A stretch of DNA of 6,385 bases from CAYZJD01 sp964478455 (GTDB lineage: Bacteria > Acidobacteriota > Terriglobia > Bryobacterales > Bryobacteraceae), in the NCBI GenBank assembly GCA_964478455.1, contig CAYZJD010000282.1, positions 1 to 6,385 of the forward strand, in the 5' to 3' direction. The stretch's first letter is position 1, and every line of letters starts with the position of its first letter. The notes under the pieces are model-generated. The model saw only the letters and a program-made list of their open reading frames with translations. It had not been told where the DNA came from and did not search any database. Positions 1 through 6,271 of this stretch are shown here, piece by piece. The position numbers were made by a program, and so were the translations under genes.

Positions 1-255
1 GTGCTCGCGCGAGCTGCCGCAGCCGAAGTTGTCCCCGGCGAGCAGGACCTGCGCGCCTTTCGCCCGCGGCTGGTTGAGGATGAACTCCGGCTTCGGCTTG
101 CCTTCGGCGTCGTACCGCCAGTCGTTGAAGACCTGGTCGCCCAAGCCCTCTTTCGAGATTGTCTTCAGAAACCGCGCCGGAATGATCTGGTCCGTGTCGA
201 TATTGTCCACCGGCAGCGGAACCATGCGGCTCGAAAAGGCCGTGAACTTTTTCAT
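1..255 (-). CDS. leuD: 3-isopropylmalate dehydratase small subunit (LeuD), 5' part only
   Basis: Small subunit of isopropylmalate isomerase. With LeuC it converts 2-isopropylmalate to 3-isopropylmalate in the cytoplasm by dehydration and rehydration. The 85 codons present start with ATG at 255-253 and run open to the window edge; the E. coli protein is about 200 residues, so more than half lies outside. Two family hallmarks are visible: NIDTDQIIPARFLK at residues 18-31 and GDNFGCGSSREH at 74-85, the swivelling-domain motif that meets the iron-sulfur site of LeuC. The start overlaps the leuC stop as ATGA (255-252), and a GAGGA ribosome binding site lies inside leuC at 267-263, seven bases away. 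Translation is therefore probably coupled to leuC. No frameshift is seen in the visible part. Confidence 0.96.
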   Translation of the reverse strand, partial: MKKFTAFSSRMVPLPVDNIDTDQIIPARFLKTISKEGLGDQVFNDWRYDAEGKPKPEFILNQPRAKGAQVLLAGDNFGCGSSREH

Positions 256-1655
256 AGCAGCGTCCTCGCGTCGGTCACCGCGCCGGCCACGGCGCTGGCC
301 GCCGCCGTTAGGGGGCTCGCCAGAAACGTACGTCCGCCCGGCCCCTGGCGTCCCTCGAAATTCCGGTTGCTCGTCGACACGCTGTACTCTCCCGGCCTCA
401 ACTGGTCGCCGTTCATGGCGATGCACATCGAGCAGCCGGCTTCGCGCCACTCCGCTCCGGCCGCGCGGAAGATCTCGTCGAGGCCCTCCGACTCGGCCTG
501 TTTCCGCACCTGCACCGACCCCGGCACCACCAGCACCCGCACTTTGGGGCTGACTTTTCTCCCCTTCAACACGGATGCCGCCGCCCGCAGGTCCGTGATC
601 CGACCGTTTGTGCAGCTTCCGATGAACACGGCATCGATGGCGTGGCCGAGCAGCGGCTTGCCCGCTTCCAGATCCATGTACCGCAGCGCCTTCCGGAGCG
701 ATTCGCGCTCGATCGGGTCCGCCACCGTCGCCGGATCCGGCACCGCCGCCGCGACCGGCATTCCCATCCCCAGGCTGGTTCCGAACGTAATCATCGGCTC
801 GAGCGCGCCGGCGTCGAGCGTCACCTGCTTGTCGTAGGTCGCGCCGTTGTCCGTGGGCAGTTGCTTCCACCGCGCCACCGCCGCGTCCCAGGCCGCGCCC
901 TTGGGCGCGAACGGCCGCCCGCACATGTACTGGTAAGTCACATCGTCCGGCGCCACCAGGCCGGCCCGCGCGCCGCCCTCGATCGACATGTTGCACACCG
1001 TCATGCGCTCTTCCATCGAAAGCGTACGGATGGCAGCGCCGCAGTACTCGAACACGCTGCCGGTCCCGCCGCCGGTGCCGATCTTCGCGATCAGCGCGAG
1101 GATGATGTCCTTCGCAGCCACGCCTGGCCTGAGCGTTCCATTCACCTGCACCTGGTACGTCTTCGGCTTGCGCTGCAACAGGCACTGCGTCGCCAGCACG
1201 TTCTCGACTTCGCTCGTTCCGATGCCGAACGCCAGCGCGCCGAAGGCCCCGTGGGTCGCCGTGTGACTGTCCCCGCAGACCACCGTCATGCCCGGCTGCG
1301 TCAGCCCCAGCTCCGGGCCGATCACGTGAACGATCCCCTGCCGCTCGCTACCCAGGCTGTAGCACGGCACGCCGAATTCAGCGCAGTTCGTCTCGAGCTG
1401 GGCCACCTGCCTGGCCGATACCTGGTCGAGGATCGGCAGAGAGCGGTCGTGGGTCGGCACGTTGTGGTCCGCCGTCGCCAGTGTCAGATCCGGGCGGCGC
1501 ACCTTCAGACCCCGCCGCCGCAGTCCGTCGAACGCTTGCGGGGAGGTCACCTCATGCACAAGGTGCAGATCGATGAAGACGAGCGCCGGCGCCCCCGCCT
1601 GCTCGGCCACCACGTGCGCGTCCCAAATCTTCTCGATGATCGTCCGCGGTTTCAT
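252..1655 (-). CDS. leuC: 3-isopropylmalate dehydratase large subunit (LeuC)
   Basis: Large, [4Fe-4S]-carrying subunit of isopropylmalate isomerase, of the aconitase superfamily. It is 467 residues, almost identical in length to the E. coli protein (466). The three cluster cysteines are recognisable: C348 in FIGSCTNGR, and C408 and C411 in GCSMCIAMNGD. Other family signatures are DHNVPT (63-68), VVCGDSHTATHGAFG (125-139), GIGTSEVENVLATQ (144-157) and the C-terminal STSNRNFEGRQG (427-438). It is of the bacterial heterodimeric type and needs the separate LeuD encoded next. Start: ATG at 1655-1653, overlapping the leuB stop as ATGA, with GAGG at 1663-1660 only four bases away. The N-terminus (MKPRTIIEKIWDAHVV) aligns with the usual family start, which supports this choice. 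All key residues are intact. Confidence 0.98.
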   Translation of the reverse strand: MKPRTIIEKIWDAHVVAEQAGAPALVFIDLHLVHEVTSPQAFDGLRRRGLKVRRPDLTLATADHNVPTHDRSLPILDQVSARQVAQLETNCAEFGVPCYSLGSERQGIVHVIGPELGLTQPGMTVVCGDSHTATHGAFGALAFGIGTSEVENVLATQCLLQRKPKTYQVQVNGTLRPGVAAKDIILALIAKIGTGGGTGSVFEYCGAAIRTLSMEERMTVCNMSIEGGARAGLVAPDDVTYQYMCGRPFAPKGAAWDAAVARWKQLPTDNGATYDKQVTLDAGALEPMITFGTSLGMGMPVAAAVPDPATVADPIERESLRKALRYMDLEAGKPLLGHAIDAVFIGSCTNGRITDLRAAASVLKGRKVSPKVRVLVVPGSVQVRKQAESEGLDEIFRAAGAEWREAGCSMCIAMNGDQLRPGEYSVSTSNRNFEGRQGPGGRTFLASPLTAAASAVAGAVTDARTLL

Positions 1656-2734
1656 ATCGCCTCACACACGGCCTGTCCCACTTCATTCGTAGTTGCCGGC
1701 CTTCCCGCCGGCTTCAGATCGGCTGTCACTTTGCCGCTCGCCAGCACCGCCTCCACCGCGCGGTTCACCGCCGCCGCTTCTTGTTTCAAGCCGAAGCTGT
1801 ACTCGAGCATTGCCGCCACCGAGCCGATCGCCCCCAGCGGATTGGCTCTGTTCTGGCCGGCGATGTCCGGGGCCGAGCCGTGCACCGGCTCGTACAGACC
1901 CACCCAGGCACCCGACGGCCTCCGTCCTCCTATGGAAGCCGACGGCAGCATTCCGATCGACCCCGCCAGCACGGCCCCTTCATCACTCAGAATATCGCCG
2001 AACATGTTCTCCGTCAGAACCACGTCGAACCGCCGCGGGTTCAGGATCAGTTGCATCGCGCAGTTGTCCACCAGCAGGTGATCCAGCGTCACGTCGGGAT
2101 ACTCCGTGCTCACCTCCGTCACGACCTTGCGCCAGAGCTGCGAGTTTTCGAGCACGTTCGATTTGTCCACGCTCGTCACCTTCCGCCGCCGCCCCCGGGC
2201 CAGCTCGAACGCCATCCGCGACACGCGCTCGATTTCCGCCCGCGTGTACGTCATCGTGTTCACCGCCCGGGTTTCGGCGCCGTCGCCCGAGATCCCGCGA
2301 GGCGTCCCGTAGTAAATGCCGCCGGTCAGCTCGCGAACGATGATCATGTCGGTGCCTTCCACGAGCTGGTTCTTCAGCGGCGAGGAGTCGAGCAGCGCCG
2401 CGTAGGCCCGCACCGGACGCAGGTTCGCAAACACCCCCAGCGCCTTGCGGATGCCGAGCAGCCCTTTTTCGGGACGCCGCTCCGGCGGAGCGTTGTCGAA
2501 CTCCGGGAGCCCCACCGCGCCCATCAGCGTCGCATCCGCTTCGAGCGCCTTGGCGAGGGTGTCTTCCGGCAGGGGCGTGCCGGTCTTGTGGATGGCCACT
2601 CCCCCGAGCAGGCCTTCACTCAACTTGAGGTTGTGTTTGAACTTGAGGCAGACGTGTTCGAGCACTCGCACGGCTTCAGCCGTCACTTCCGGCCCGATGC
2701 CGTCCCCGGGCAGTATGAGGACATTCAGATTCAT
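1652..2734 (-). CDS. leuB: 3-isopropylmalate dehydrogenase (LeuB)
   Basis: NAD-dependent oxidative decarboxylation of 3-isopropylmalate to 2-ketoisocaproate, the third step of leucine synthesis; cytoplasmic, normally a dimer. It is 360 residues (E. coli 363). Visible motifs: LILPGDGIGPEV at 6-17; substrate arginines R96 (GIRK), R106 (LRPVR) and R134 (RELTGGIYYG) with catalytic Y141; K191 in VDKSNVL; metal aspartates D223 (VDNCAMQL), D247 and D251 (MFGDILSDE); and the NAD-binding stretch HGSAPDIAG at 285-293. D290 in that stretch is typical of NAD rather than NADP use. Start: ATG at 2734-2732, just before the conserved beta strand. Only a weak AGGGT-type ribosome site precedes it, about nine bases or more upstream. 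It follows leuA after 61 bp and overlaps leuC by four bases. Confidence 0.98.
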   Translation of the reverse strand: MNLNVLILPGDGIGPEVTAEAVRVLEHVCLKFKHNLKLSEGLLGGVAIHKTGTPLPEDTLAKALEADATLMGAVGLPEFDNAPPERRPEKGLLGIRKALGVFANLRPVRAYAALLDSSPLKNQLVEGTDMIIVRELTGGIYYGTPRGISGDGAETRAVNTMTYTRAEIERVSRMAFELARGRRRKVTSVDKSNVLENSQLWRKVVTEVSTEYPDVTLDHLLVDNCAMQLILNPRRFDVVLTENMFGDILSDEGAVLAGSIGMLPSASIGGRRPSGAWVGLYEPVHGSAPDIAGQNRANPLGAIGSVAAMLEYSFGLKQEAAAVNRAVEAVLASGKVTADLKPAGRPATTNEVGQAVCEAI

Positions 2735-2795
2735 GATGTGACTTACCCTGGTTACAGGCTGCCCGGCGCCGCTCCGTCCGCCTGCCGCGAACGGC

Positions 2796-3968
2796 TCAGT
2801 CGCTCGCAGCCATTGCGTAGCGGTTCACTGAGTCGCGAACGATCGCTATGATCTCTTCGTCGAGCACGCCCTTCTTGCGGTCAGCGAAGGCCGTGAACCG
2901 CCGGTAGACCTCTTCCAGCTCTTCCTTTGTGAGGGGATAACCGAGGTGCTCGCATCGATCGCGCAGCGCATGCCGGCCGCTGTGCTTGCCGAGCACGAGG
3001 CGGCTCGCCGGCACCCCCACTTCCTGCGGGTACATGATCTCGTAGGTGGTTCGCTCCTTCAGGAAGCCGTCCTGGTGGATCCCCGCCTCGTGCGCGAAGG
3101 CGTTCCGCCCCACGATCGCCTTGTTCGGTTGCGGCCCGAAGGTGATCAGCTCGGTCAGCAACTCGCTCGCCGGGAACAACTGCTCGGTGACGATGCCCGT
3201 CTGATATGGCAGGATGTCGCTACGGACGCGCATCGCCATCACCACCTCTTCGAGCGAGCAGTTTCCGGCTCGTTCGCCGATGCCGTTCACCGTGCACTCG
3301 ATCTGCCGTGCCCCGGCCTGCACCGCCGCCAGGGAGTTGGCCGCCGCCAGCCCGAGGTCGTCGTGGCAGTGGACGCTGACGATGACGTCCTCGCCGAGAG
3401 CTTGGGCGATGCGGCCGATCAGCAAGGCATACTCGCTCGGTATCGAGTAGCCGACCGTGTCCGGCAGGTTGACCGTTCCGGCGCCCGCGGCCGCCACCGC
3501 CCTGGAAATCGCTTCGAGATAATCGGCGTCGGTCCGGGTCGCGTCCTCGGCCGAAAACTCGACGTCATCGATGTGCTTCTTCGCCAGTTCCACCGCCGCC
3601 ACCGCCTCATCCAGCACCTGTTCGCACGACTTCTTCAGCTTGTACTTCAGGTGGATCTCGCTGGTGGCTATGAACGTATGCAGACGAGGCCGTCTGGCCT
3701 TCTCAAGAGCGCGGACGGCGCGTTCTACGTCGAGCGTGCAGGCCCTGGCCAGCGCCGCTACCCGCATCTCCGGGAATTCCCGGCTGATGGTTTCAACCGC
3801 TTCGAAATCCCCGTCCGAGGCGATGGGGAAGCCGGCTTCGAGGATGTCGACGCCCAGCTCCACCAGTTTCTTCGCCATCTGGAGTTTCTCTTCGACCGTC
3901 ATGCTGCATCCCGGCGACTGCTCGCCGTCCCGCAGCGTCGTGTCGAAGATGTAAACGCGATTGTTCAT
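2796..3968 (-). CDS. leuA: 2-isopropylmalate synthase, short form lacking the regulatory domain
   Basis: Condenses acetyl-CoA and 2-ketoisovalerate to 2-isopropylmalate, the committed step of leucine synthesis. It is 390 residues. Motifs: FDTTLRDGEQSPG (8-20) with catalytic R13 and metal ligand D14; HTFIATS (97-103); DVEFSAEDATRT (135-146); NLPDTVGY (167-174); metal ligands H200 and H202 in SVHCHDDLGLA; NGIGERAGNCSLEE (228-241) with N236; AHEAGIHQDG (292-301) with H298; and GKHSGRHAL (327-335). The chain stops after the linker region, whereas E. coli LeuA is 523 residues and has a C-terminal leucine-binding domain, which is absent here. The start at 3968 matches family N-termini; an in-frame extension to 4172 would run into lysR and looks unlike LeuA. 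Its Shine-Dalgarno site is poor. A homocitrate- or citramalate-synthase activity cannot be excluded from sequence alone, but the operon argues for LeuA. Confidence 0.95.
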   Translation of the reverse strand: MNNRVYIFDTTLRDGEQSPGCSMTVEEKLQMAKKLVELGVDILEAGFPIASDGDFEAVETISREFPEMRVAALARACTLDVERAVRALEKARRPRLHTFIATSEIHLKYKLKKSCEQVLDEAVAAVELAKKHIDDVEFSAEDATRTDADYLEAISRAVAAAGAGTVNLPDTVGYSIPSEYALLIGRIAQALGEDVIVSVHCHDDLGLAAANSLAAVQAGARQIECTVNGIGERAGNCSLEEVVMAMRVRSDILPYQTGIVTEQLFPASELLTELITFGPQPNKAIVGRNAFAHEAGIHQDGFLKERTTYEIMYPQEVGVPASRLVLGKHSGRHALRDRCEHLGYPLTKEELEEVYRRFTAFADRKKGVLDEEIIAIVRDSVNRYAMAASD

Positions 3969-4045
3969 GTCCCGTCCGCGCTCTGAATTCCCCCCCTCCG
4001 CCGGCCTGTTCCTCCGCCGGAAGGGGCAACCTTCATTGTCCCCAT
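3965..4045 (-). CDS. possible 26-codon leader ORF ending on the leuA start
   Basis: A small open frame starts with ATG at 4045-4043 (a second in-frame ATG is at 4036-4034) and ends with TGA at 3967-3965. That TGA shares the bases ATGA with the leuA start codon. The peptide would read roughly MGTMKVAPSGGG, TGRRRGG, IQSADGT. It contains no leucine codon, so it is not a classical leucine attenuator. It has consecutive CGG, CGG and AGG arginine codons and two internal GGAGG sequences. A weak GGGGA lies before the second ATG. It may serve only to deliver ribosomes to leuA, which lacks a well-spaced ribosome site. In GC-rich DNA such a frame can easily arise by chance, so this is tentative. Confidence 0.25.
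   Translation of the reverse strand: MGTMKVAPSGGGTGRRRGGIQSADGT
3995..4020. repeat. 10-bp direct repeat in the leuA leader
   Basis: CCTCCGCCGG occurs at 3995-4004 and again at 4011-4020, 16 bp apart. On the leuA strand each copy reads CCGGCGGAGG and so carries a perfect GGAGG Shine-Dalgarno core. The copy nearer leuA runs into a tract of seven Gs. That tract ends 21 bases before the leuA ATG, farther than a normal ribosome site. Confidence 0.6.
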
Positions 4046-4064
4046 CCCGGCCGGATTTGGCAAA

Positions 4065-4093
4065 TTTATAATTCTTGACGCGAGGATAACCAA
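4065..4093 (-). promoter_or_regulatory. candidate leuABCD promoter
   Basis: Read on the minus strand, TTGGTT at 4093-4088 and TATAAA at 4070-4065 are separated by exactly 17 bases. The -10 matches five of six consensus positions and the -35 only the TTG. A weak -35 is what one expects of a promoter that needs an activator. The transcript would start near 4058, giving a leader of about 90 nt before leuA. This is too short for a T-box, and no leucine-codon run is present. Confidence 0.45.
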
Positions 4094-4103
4094 TCGTGAT
4101 AAA
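4075..4103 (+). promoter_or_regulatory. candidate lysR promoter
   Basis: TTGACG at 4075-4080 (five of six consensus) is followed after 17 bases by GATAAA at 4098-4103. An alternative -10, TAAAAT at 4100-4105 (five of six), has a 19-base spacer. It overlaps the candidate leuA promoter on the other strand, so the two may compete. Transcription would start near 4110, leaving a short leader before the ATG at 4143. Confidence 0.5.
4086..4100. promoter_or_regulatory. candidate LysR-type binding box (T-N11-A)
   Basis: ATAACCAATCGTGAT is an imperfect dyad centred on 4093. Five of seven base pairs match, including the T (4087) and A (4099) separated by 11 bases, which is the classic LysR-family consensus form. 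It lies in the lysR promoter spacer and over the predicted leuA -35 element, a sensible place for activation of leuA combined with autorepression. T-N11-A alone is common in AT-rich DNA; the dyad and the position carry the call. Confidence 0.4.
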
Positions 4104-4118
4104 ATAAGGAGATTTTAT
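4099..4118. repeat. perfect inverted repeat ATAAAAT-N6-ATTTTAT, possible operator
   Basis: Seven-base arms at 4099-4105 and 4112-4118 flank AAGGAG. The element covers the lysR -10 region and predicted start of transcription, and lies about 50 bp upstream of the predicted leuA start. It stands out by its AT content from the GC-rich surroundings. It could be the high-affinity recognition site of the regulator, with the box at 4086-4100 as the second site, or an operator for another protein. Confidence 0.5.
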
Positions 4119-4142
4119 AGCCGAGCCAAGGACCATCAGCCC

Positions 4143-5015
4143 ATGGAGTTCTACCCCCTGCAAGTCTTCCAAACCGTCGCTGCCCTGAAGAGCTTCTCCC
4201 GGGCGGCCGAGAAGCTGCTGCGGACGCAGCCCGCCGTCTCGCTCGCCGTGCAGCGCCTCGAGCAGCAGGTGGGCGAGAAGCTCATCGACCGCTCGGGCAA
4301 GGAGCTGCTTCTGACGGACGCCGGCCGGGTCGTGCTCGACTACGCCCGCCGCTTCGAGAACCTCCAGCGCGAGATGGAGACGGCGCTGGCCGAGTTGCGA
4401 GACAACGCGGCCGGCCGGCTGATCGTCGGCGCCAACGAGTCGACCACGCTTTACTTACTCAAGCACATTCAGAAGTACCGCCGCCTTTATCCGAAGGTCC
4501 GCGTCCAGGTGCGGCGCAGCCTGTCGAGTAAGATACCGCAGCAGTTGATCGACGGAGACTTAGAGTTGGGAGTCATTAGCTATGATCCCGGCGACGCCCG
4601 TCTCGTCTCCCGCGTCATTTATACCGACCACCTCGCTTTCGTTGTCTCTCCCTCGCACCGCTTCGCCGGGCGCGAATCGGTCCCCATCACCGAACTCGGC
4701 ATGGAGACCTTCATCGCCCACAATGTTGTTTCGCCTTACCGGGAGGCCGTGCTACGCGAGTTCCAGCGCCACAAGGTGGCCCTCAATATGGACGTGGAGA
4801 TGCCGACGGTGGAGACCATCCGCAAGCTCGTGCAGCGCAATGAGGGGGTCGCCTTCCTGCCGCGCATGTGCGTCGAGCAGGAACTCGAGCAGGGCACGCT
4901 GCGCGAGGTGAAGGTCAAGGAACTCCACGTCGACCGCAAGATCCGGCTGGTCTACCCGGCCAAGCGCGCCCTCAGCCACGCCGCCAGAGCCTTTCTGGAG
5001 CTGGTGAAGGAGTAG
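4143..5015 (+). CDS. LysR-type transcriptional regulator, divergent from leuA
   Basis: DNA-binding regulator of 290 residues, the usual LysR-family length. The N-terminal winged helix-turn-helix is clear: PLQVFQTVAALKSFSRAAEK (5-24), then LLRTQPAVSLAVQRLEQQVGEKL with the typical L(I)DR and LLLTDAGR wing (47-62). A linker helix (about 63-88) leads to a periplasmic-binding-like effector domain (about 91-288) beginning GRLIVGANES and including the NEGVAFLP segment (233-240). The ATG at 4143 has AAGGA at 4128-4132, ten bases upstream. LysR-type genes usually control the gene they face and repress themselves, so the leu operon is the likely target. The effector cannot be read from sequence; leucine or 2-isopropylmalate are reasonable guesses. 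General look is CysL/CbbR-like, with low certainty on subfamily. Confidence 0.93.
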   Translation: MEFYPLQVFQTVAALKSFSRAAEKLLRTQPAVSLAVQRLEQQVGEKLIDRSGKELLLTDAGRVVLDYARRFENLQREMETALAELRDNAAGRLIVGANESTTLYLLKHIQKYRRLYPKVRVQVRRSLSSKIPQQLIDGDLELGVISYDPGDARLVSRVIYTDHLAFVVSPSHRFAGRESVPITELGMETFIAHNVVSPYREAVLREFQRHKVALNMDVEMPTVETIRKLVQRNEGVAFLPRMCVEQELEQGTLREVKVKELHVDRKIRLVYPAKRALSHAARAFLELVKE

Positions 5016-5104
5016 GGGAGGGAGCAGAGCAGACCGCCTGGAGAGTCGCGCCCCGCGCGCACCTTGCGTCGTGCGGGAGTGCCCTGGGCCTGCCTCGCCG
5101 GCAA
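5016..5104. other. convergent lysR/GH172 gap without a clear terminator
   Basis: This 89-bp stretch separates the ends of two genes that face each other. It contains only short GC hairpins: CGCAC (5058-5062) can pair with GTGCG (5071-5075) across eight bases, and CGCG (5047-5050) with CGCG (5054-5057). Neither is followed by a T-run on either strand, so I see no standard intrinsic terminator. Confidence 0.5.
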
Positions 5105-6259
5105 TTACAGCCCCTTGATCCGGGCCGACGGCGGGTCGAGCGGAGGCAGGTCGTTTTCCGGCCGGTCGAGGTAGAAATAGGCGCAACTCGACCAGTCGTC
5201 CCGGCGCTCGAAGAGCCCGTCGGTCCATTTCGGTTTTTCCAGCAGGCCGGGGCCGGCCTGGTAGACGGATTCGCCGGACAGGTAGATATCACCGAAGTTC
5301 TCCTTGCCGGCCCAGCCGATCTGCTGGATGGTCACCCGAATGTCCTTACGGAAATAGACCGGGTCCGGAACATGGAAACGGTAGAAGCAGTACCGCATGC
5401 GCTCGTGATCGGCCACGTGGCAGCCCTGGTACAAGTTCGCGTACTGCCCTTGTCCCCAGCCTGTGCCGATGTAGTCTTCGGTGCCGGTCCCGTTCAAGGT
5501 GGGTAGTTCCTTGTCGCCGTCGAGGTAGACCTTGACCTCGCCCTCGCCCCACCAGGATTTCCCGTAGAGCTTCTGGTCGGCGATCACCCCGACGTTCACG
5601 CCGAGGAAGCGCCCTTTGCCTGTGACGCGCGGCAGCAACTCGTAGTCTTTCTGGAGGCTTGTCGGGTTCTCGCGCCGCCAGTGCGCATGGAAGTAGAGGG
5701 CGTCGTCGCCTTGGCGATTCCCAACCGTGTAGTCCACGTCATAGAACAGCATCGGGAGGTCTTTCCCGCTCTCGTTGGTCACCACGATCTTCATGCCCGT
5801 TCGGAACGGCATGGGGACGTAGCAGACGAAGCTCCGCCCCTCGGGGCTCGCGAACAGCGCCGACTGGAAGGTGGCCGTTTGCCCCAGGCCGGTCCCGAAA
5901 AAGTCGCCCCAGGGGGCGCTGACGGCTGGTTTGGCTGCGCCGTCCCAGAACATCTCGATCTTGAGTCCCCGGAGCATGGCGGGCGTCCGGTCACTGATGG
6001 TGGCCCAGATACGGCGCACCAGACCGCTCGAACCCCAAACTTCGGCCATGGTGAGCGACTCGCCCGCCTTGAGCGGGACCATGGGACGGCCCTTACGGCC
6101 GGCGTTCACCTGGCCGCCCTTGCCTTTTTCAGCGGTGGGATTTTCCGGGCTGGCCCAGCGGGTCTCGACTCCGTCCGGCAGCGTGTAGAGGGGCTGCGCC
6201 CAAGCCGACGCCCATCCGAGGGCGAGGCAAATCAGGGTTTTGCTTCTGGCTCTTAGCAT
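5105..6259 (-). CDS. secreted DUF2961 / GH172-family protein
   Basis: A 384-residue protein with a signal peptide: basic MLRARSK, a hydrophobic stretch, and a signal peptidase I site after AWA (residue 21), so it should leave the cytoplasm. The hallmark of the DUF2961 family is GTGTEDYIGTGWGQG (257-271), preceded by WWGEGEVKVYLDGD (236-249) and followed by YRFHVPDPVYF (293-303) and RVTIQQIGW (308-316). DUF2961 proteins form glycoside hydrolase family GH172, whose characterised members act on fructofuranose or D-arabinofuranose linkages and have a double jelly-roll fold. E261 and a glutamate at 239 or 241 are the best candidates for the catalytic pair. Start: ATG at 6259 with GGAGG at 6271-6267, seven bases away. 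Length is normal and the frame intact. The substrate is unknown, and no transporter or sugar gene is nearby. Confidence 0.88.
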   Translation of the reverse strand: MLRARSKTLICLALGWASAWAQPLYTLPDGVETRWASPENPTAEKGKGGQVNAGRKGRPMVPLKAGESLTMAEVWGSSGLVRRIWATISDRTPAMLRGLKIEMFWDGAAKPAVSAPWGDFFGTGLGQTATFQSALFASPEGRSFVCYVPMPFRTGMKIVVTNESGKDLPMLFYDVDYTVGNRQGDDALYFHAHWRRENPTSLQKDYELLPRVTGKGRFLGVNVGVIADQKLYGKSWWGEGEVKVYLDGDKELPTLNGTGTEDYIGTGWGQGQYANLYQGCHVADHERMRYCFYRFHVPDPVYFRKDIRVTIQQIGWAGKENFGDIYLSGESVYQAGPGLLEKPKWTDGLFERRDDWSSCAYFYLDRPENDLPPLDPPSARIKGL

Positions 6260-6266
6260 TGACGTT

Positions 6267-6271
6267 CCTCC
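6267..6271 (-). promoter_or_regulatory. strong ribosome binding site of the GH172 gene
   Basis: GGAGG on the minus strand, followed by AACGTCA and then ATG. Its ideal spacing fixes the start of the secreted protein and so supports the signal-peptide call. Confidence 0.85.

Noticed and set aside
642..2081. Long plus-strand open frame of 479 codons antisense to leuC and leuB
   Set aside because: It is a shadow of GC-rich codon bias in the real genes. The product is arginine- and histidine-rich with no recognisable domain. The same applies to frames at 1-837, 1781-2851 and 2946-3986.
2735..2795. Remnant of the missing LeuA C-terminal domain or a small gene between leuA and leuB
   Set aside because: Only 61 bp are available, and I see no similarity to the regulatory domain and no start with a ribosome site.
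3969..4058. Leucine attenuator or T-box upstream of leuA
   Set aside because: The leader is about 90 nt, has no run of leucine codons, and shows no terminator hairpin with T-run and no T-box-sized structure.
3969..4172. 68-residue N-terminal extension of LeuA to an ATG at 4172
   Set aside because: It would overlap the start of lysR, cross the AT-rich promoter region, and has no similarity to LeuA N-termini. The family start matches the ATG at 3968.
4752..5228. Minus-strand frame of 158 codons across the lysR/GH172 junction
   Set aside because: It is antisense to lysR and out of frame with the GH172 gene, of low-complexity arginine/leucine composition, and has no family signature.
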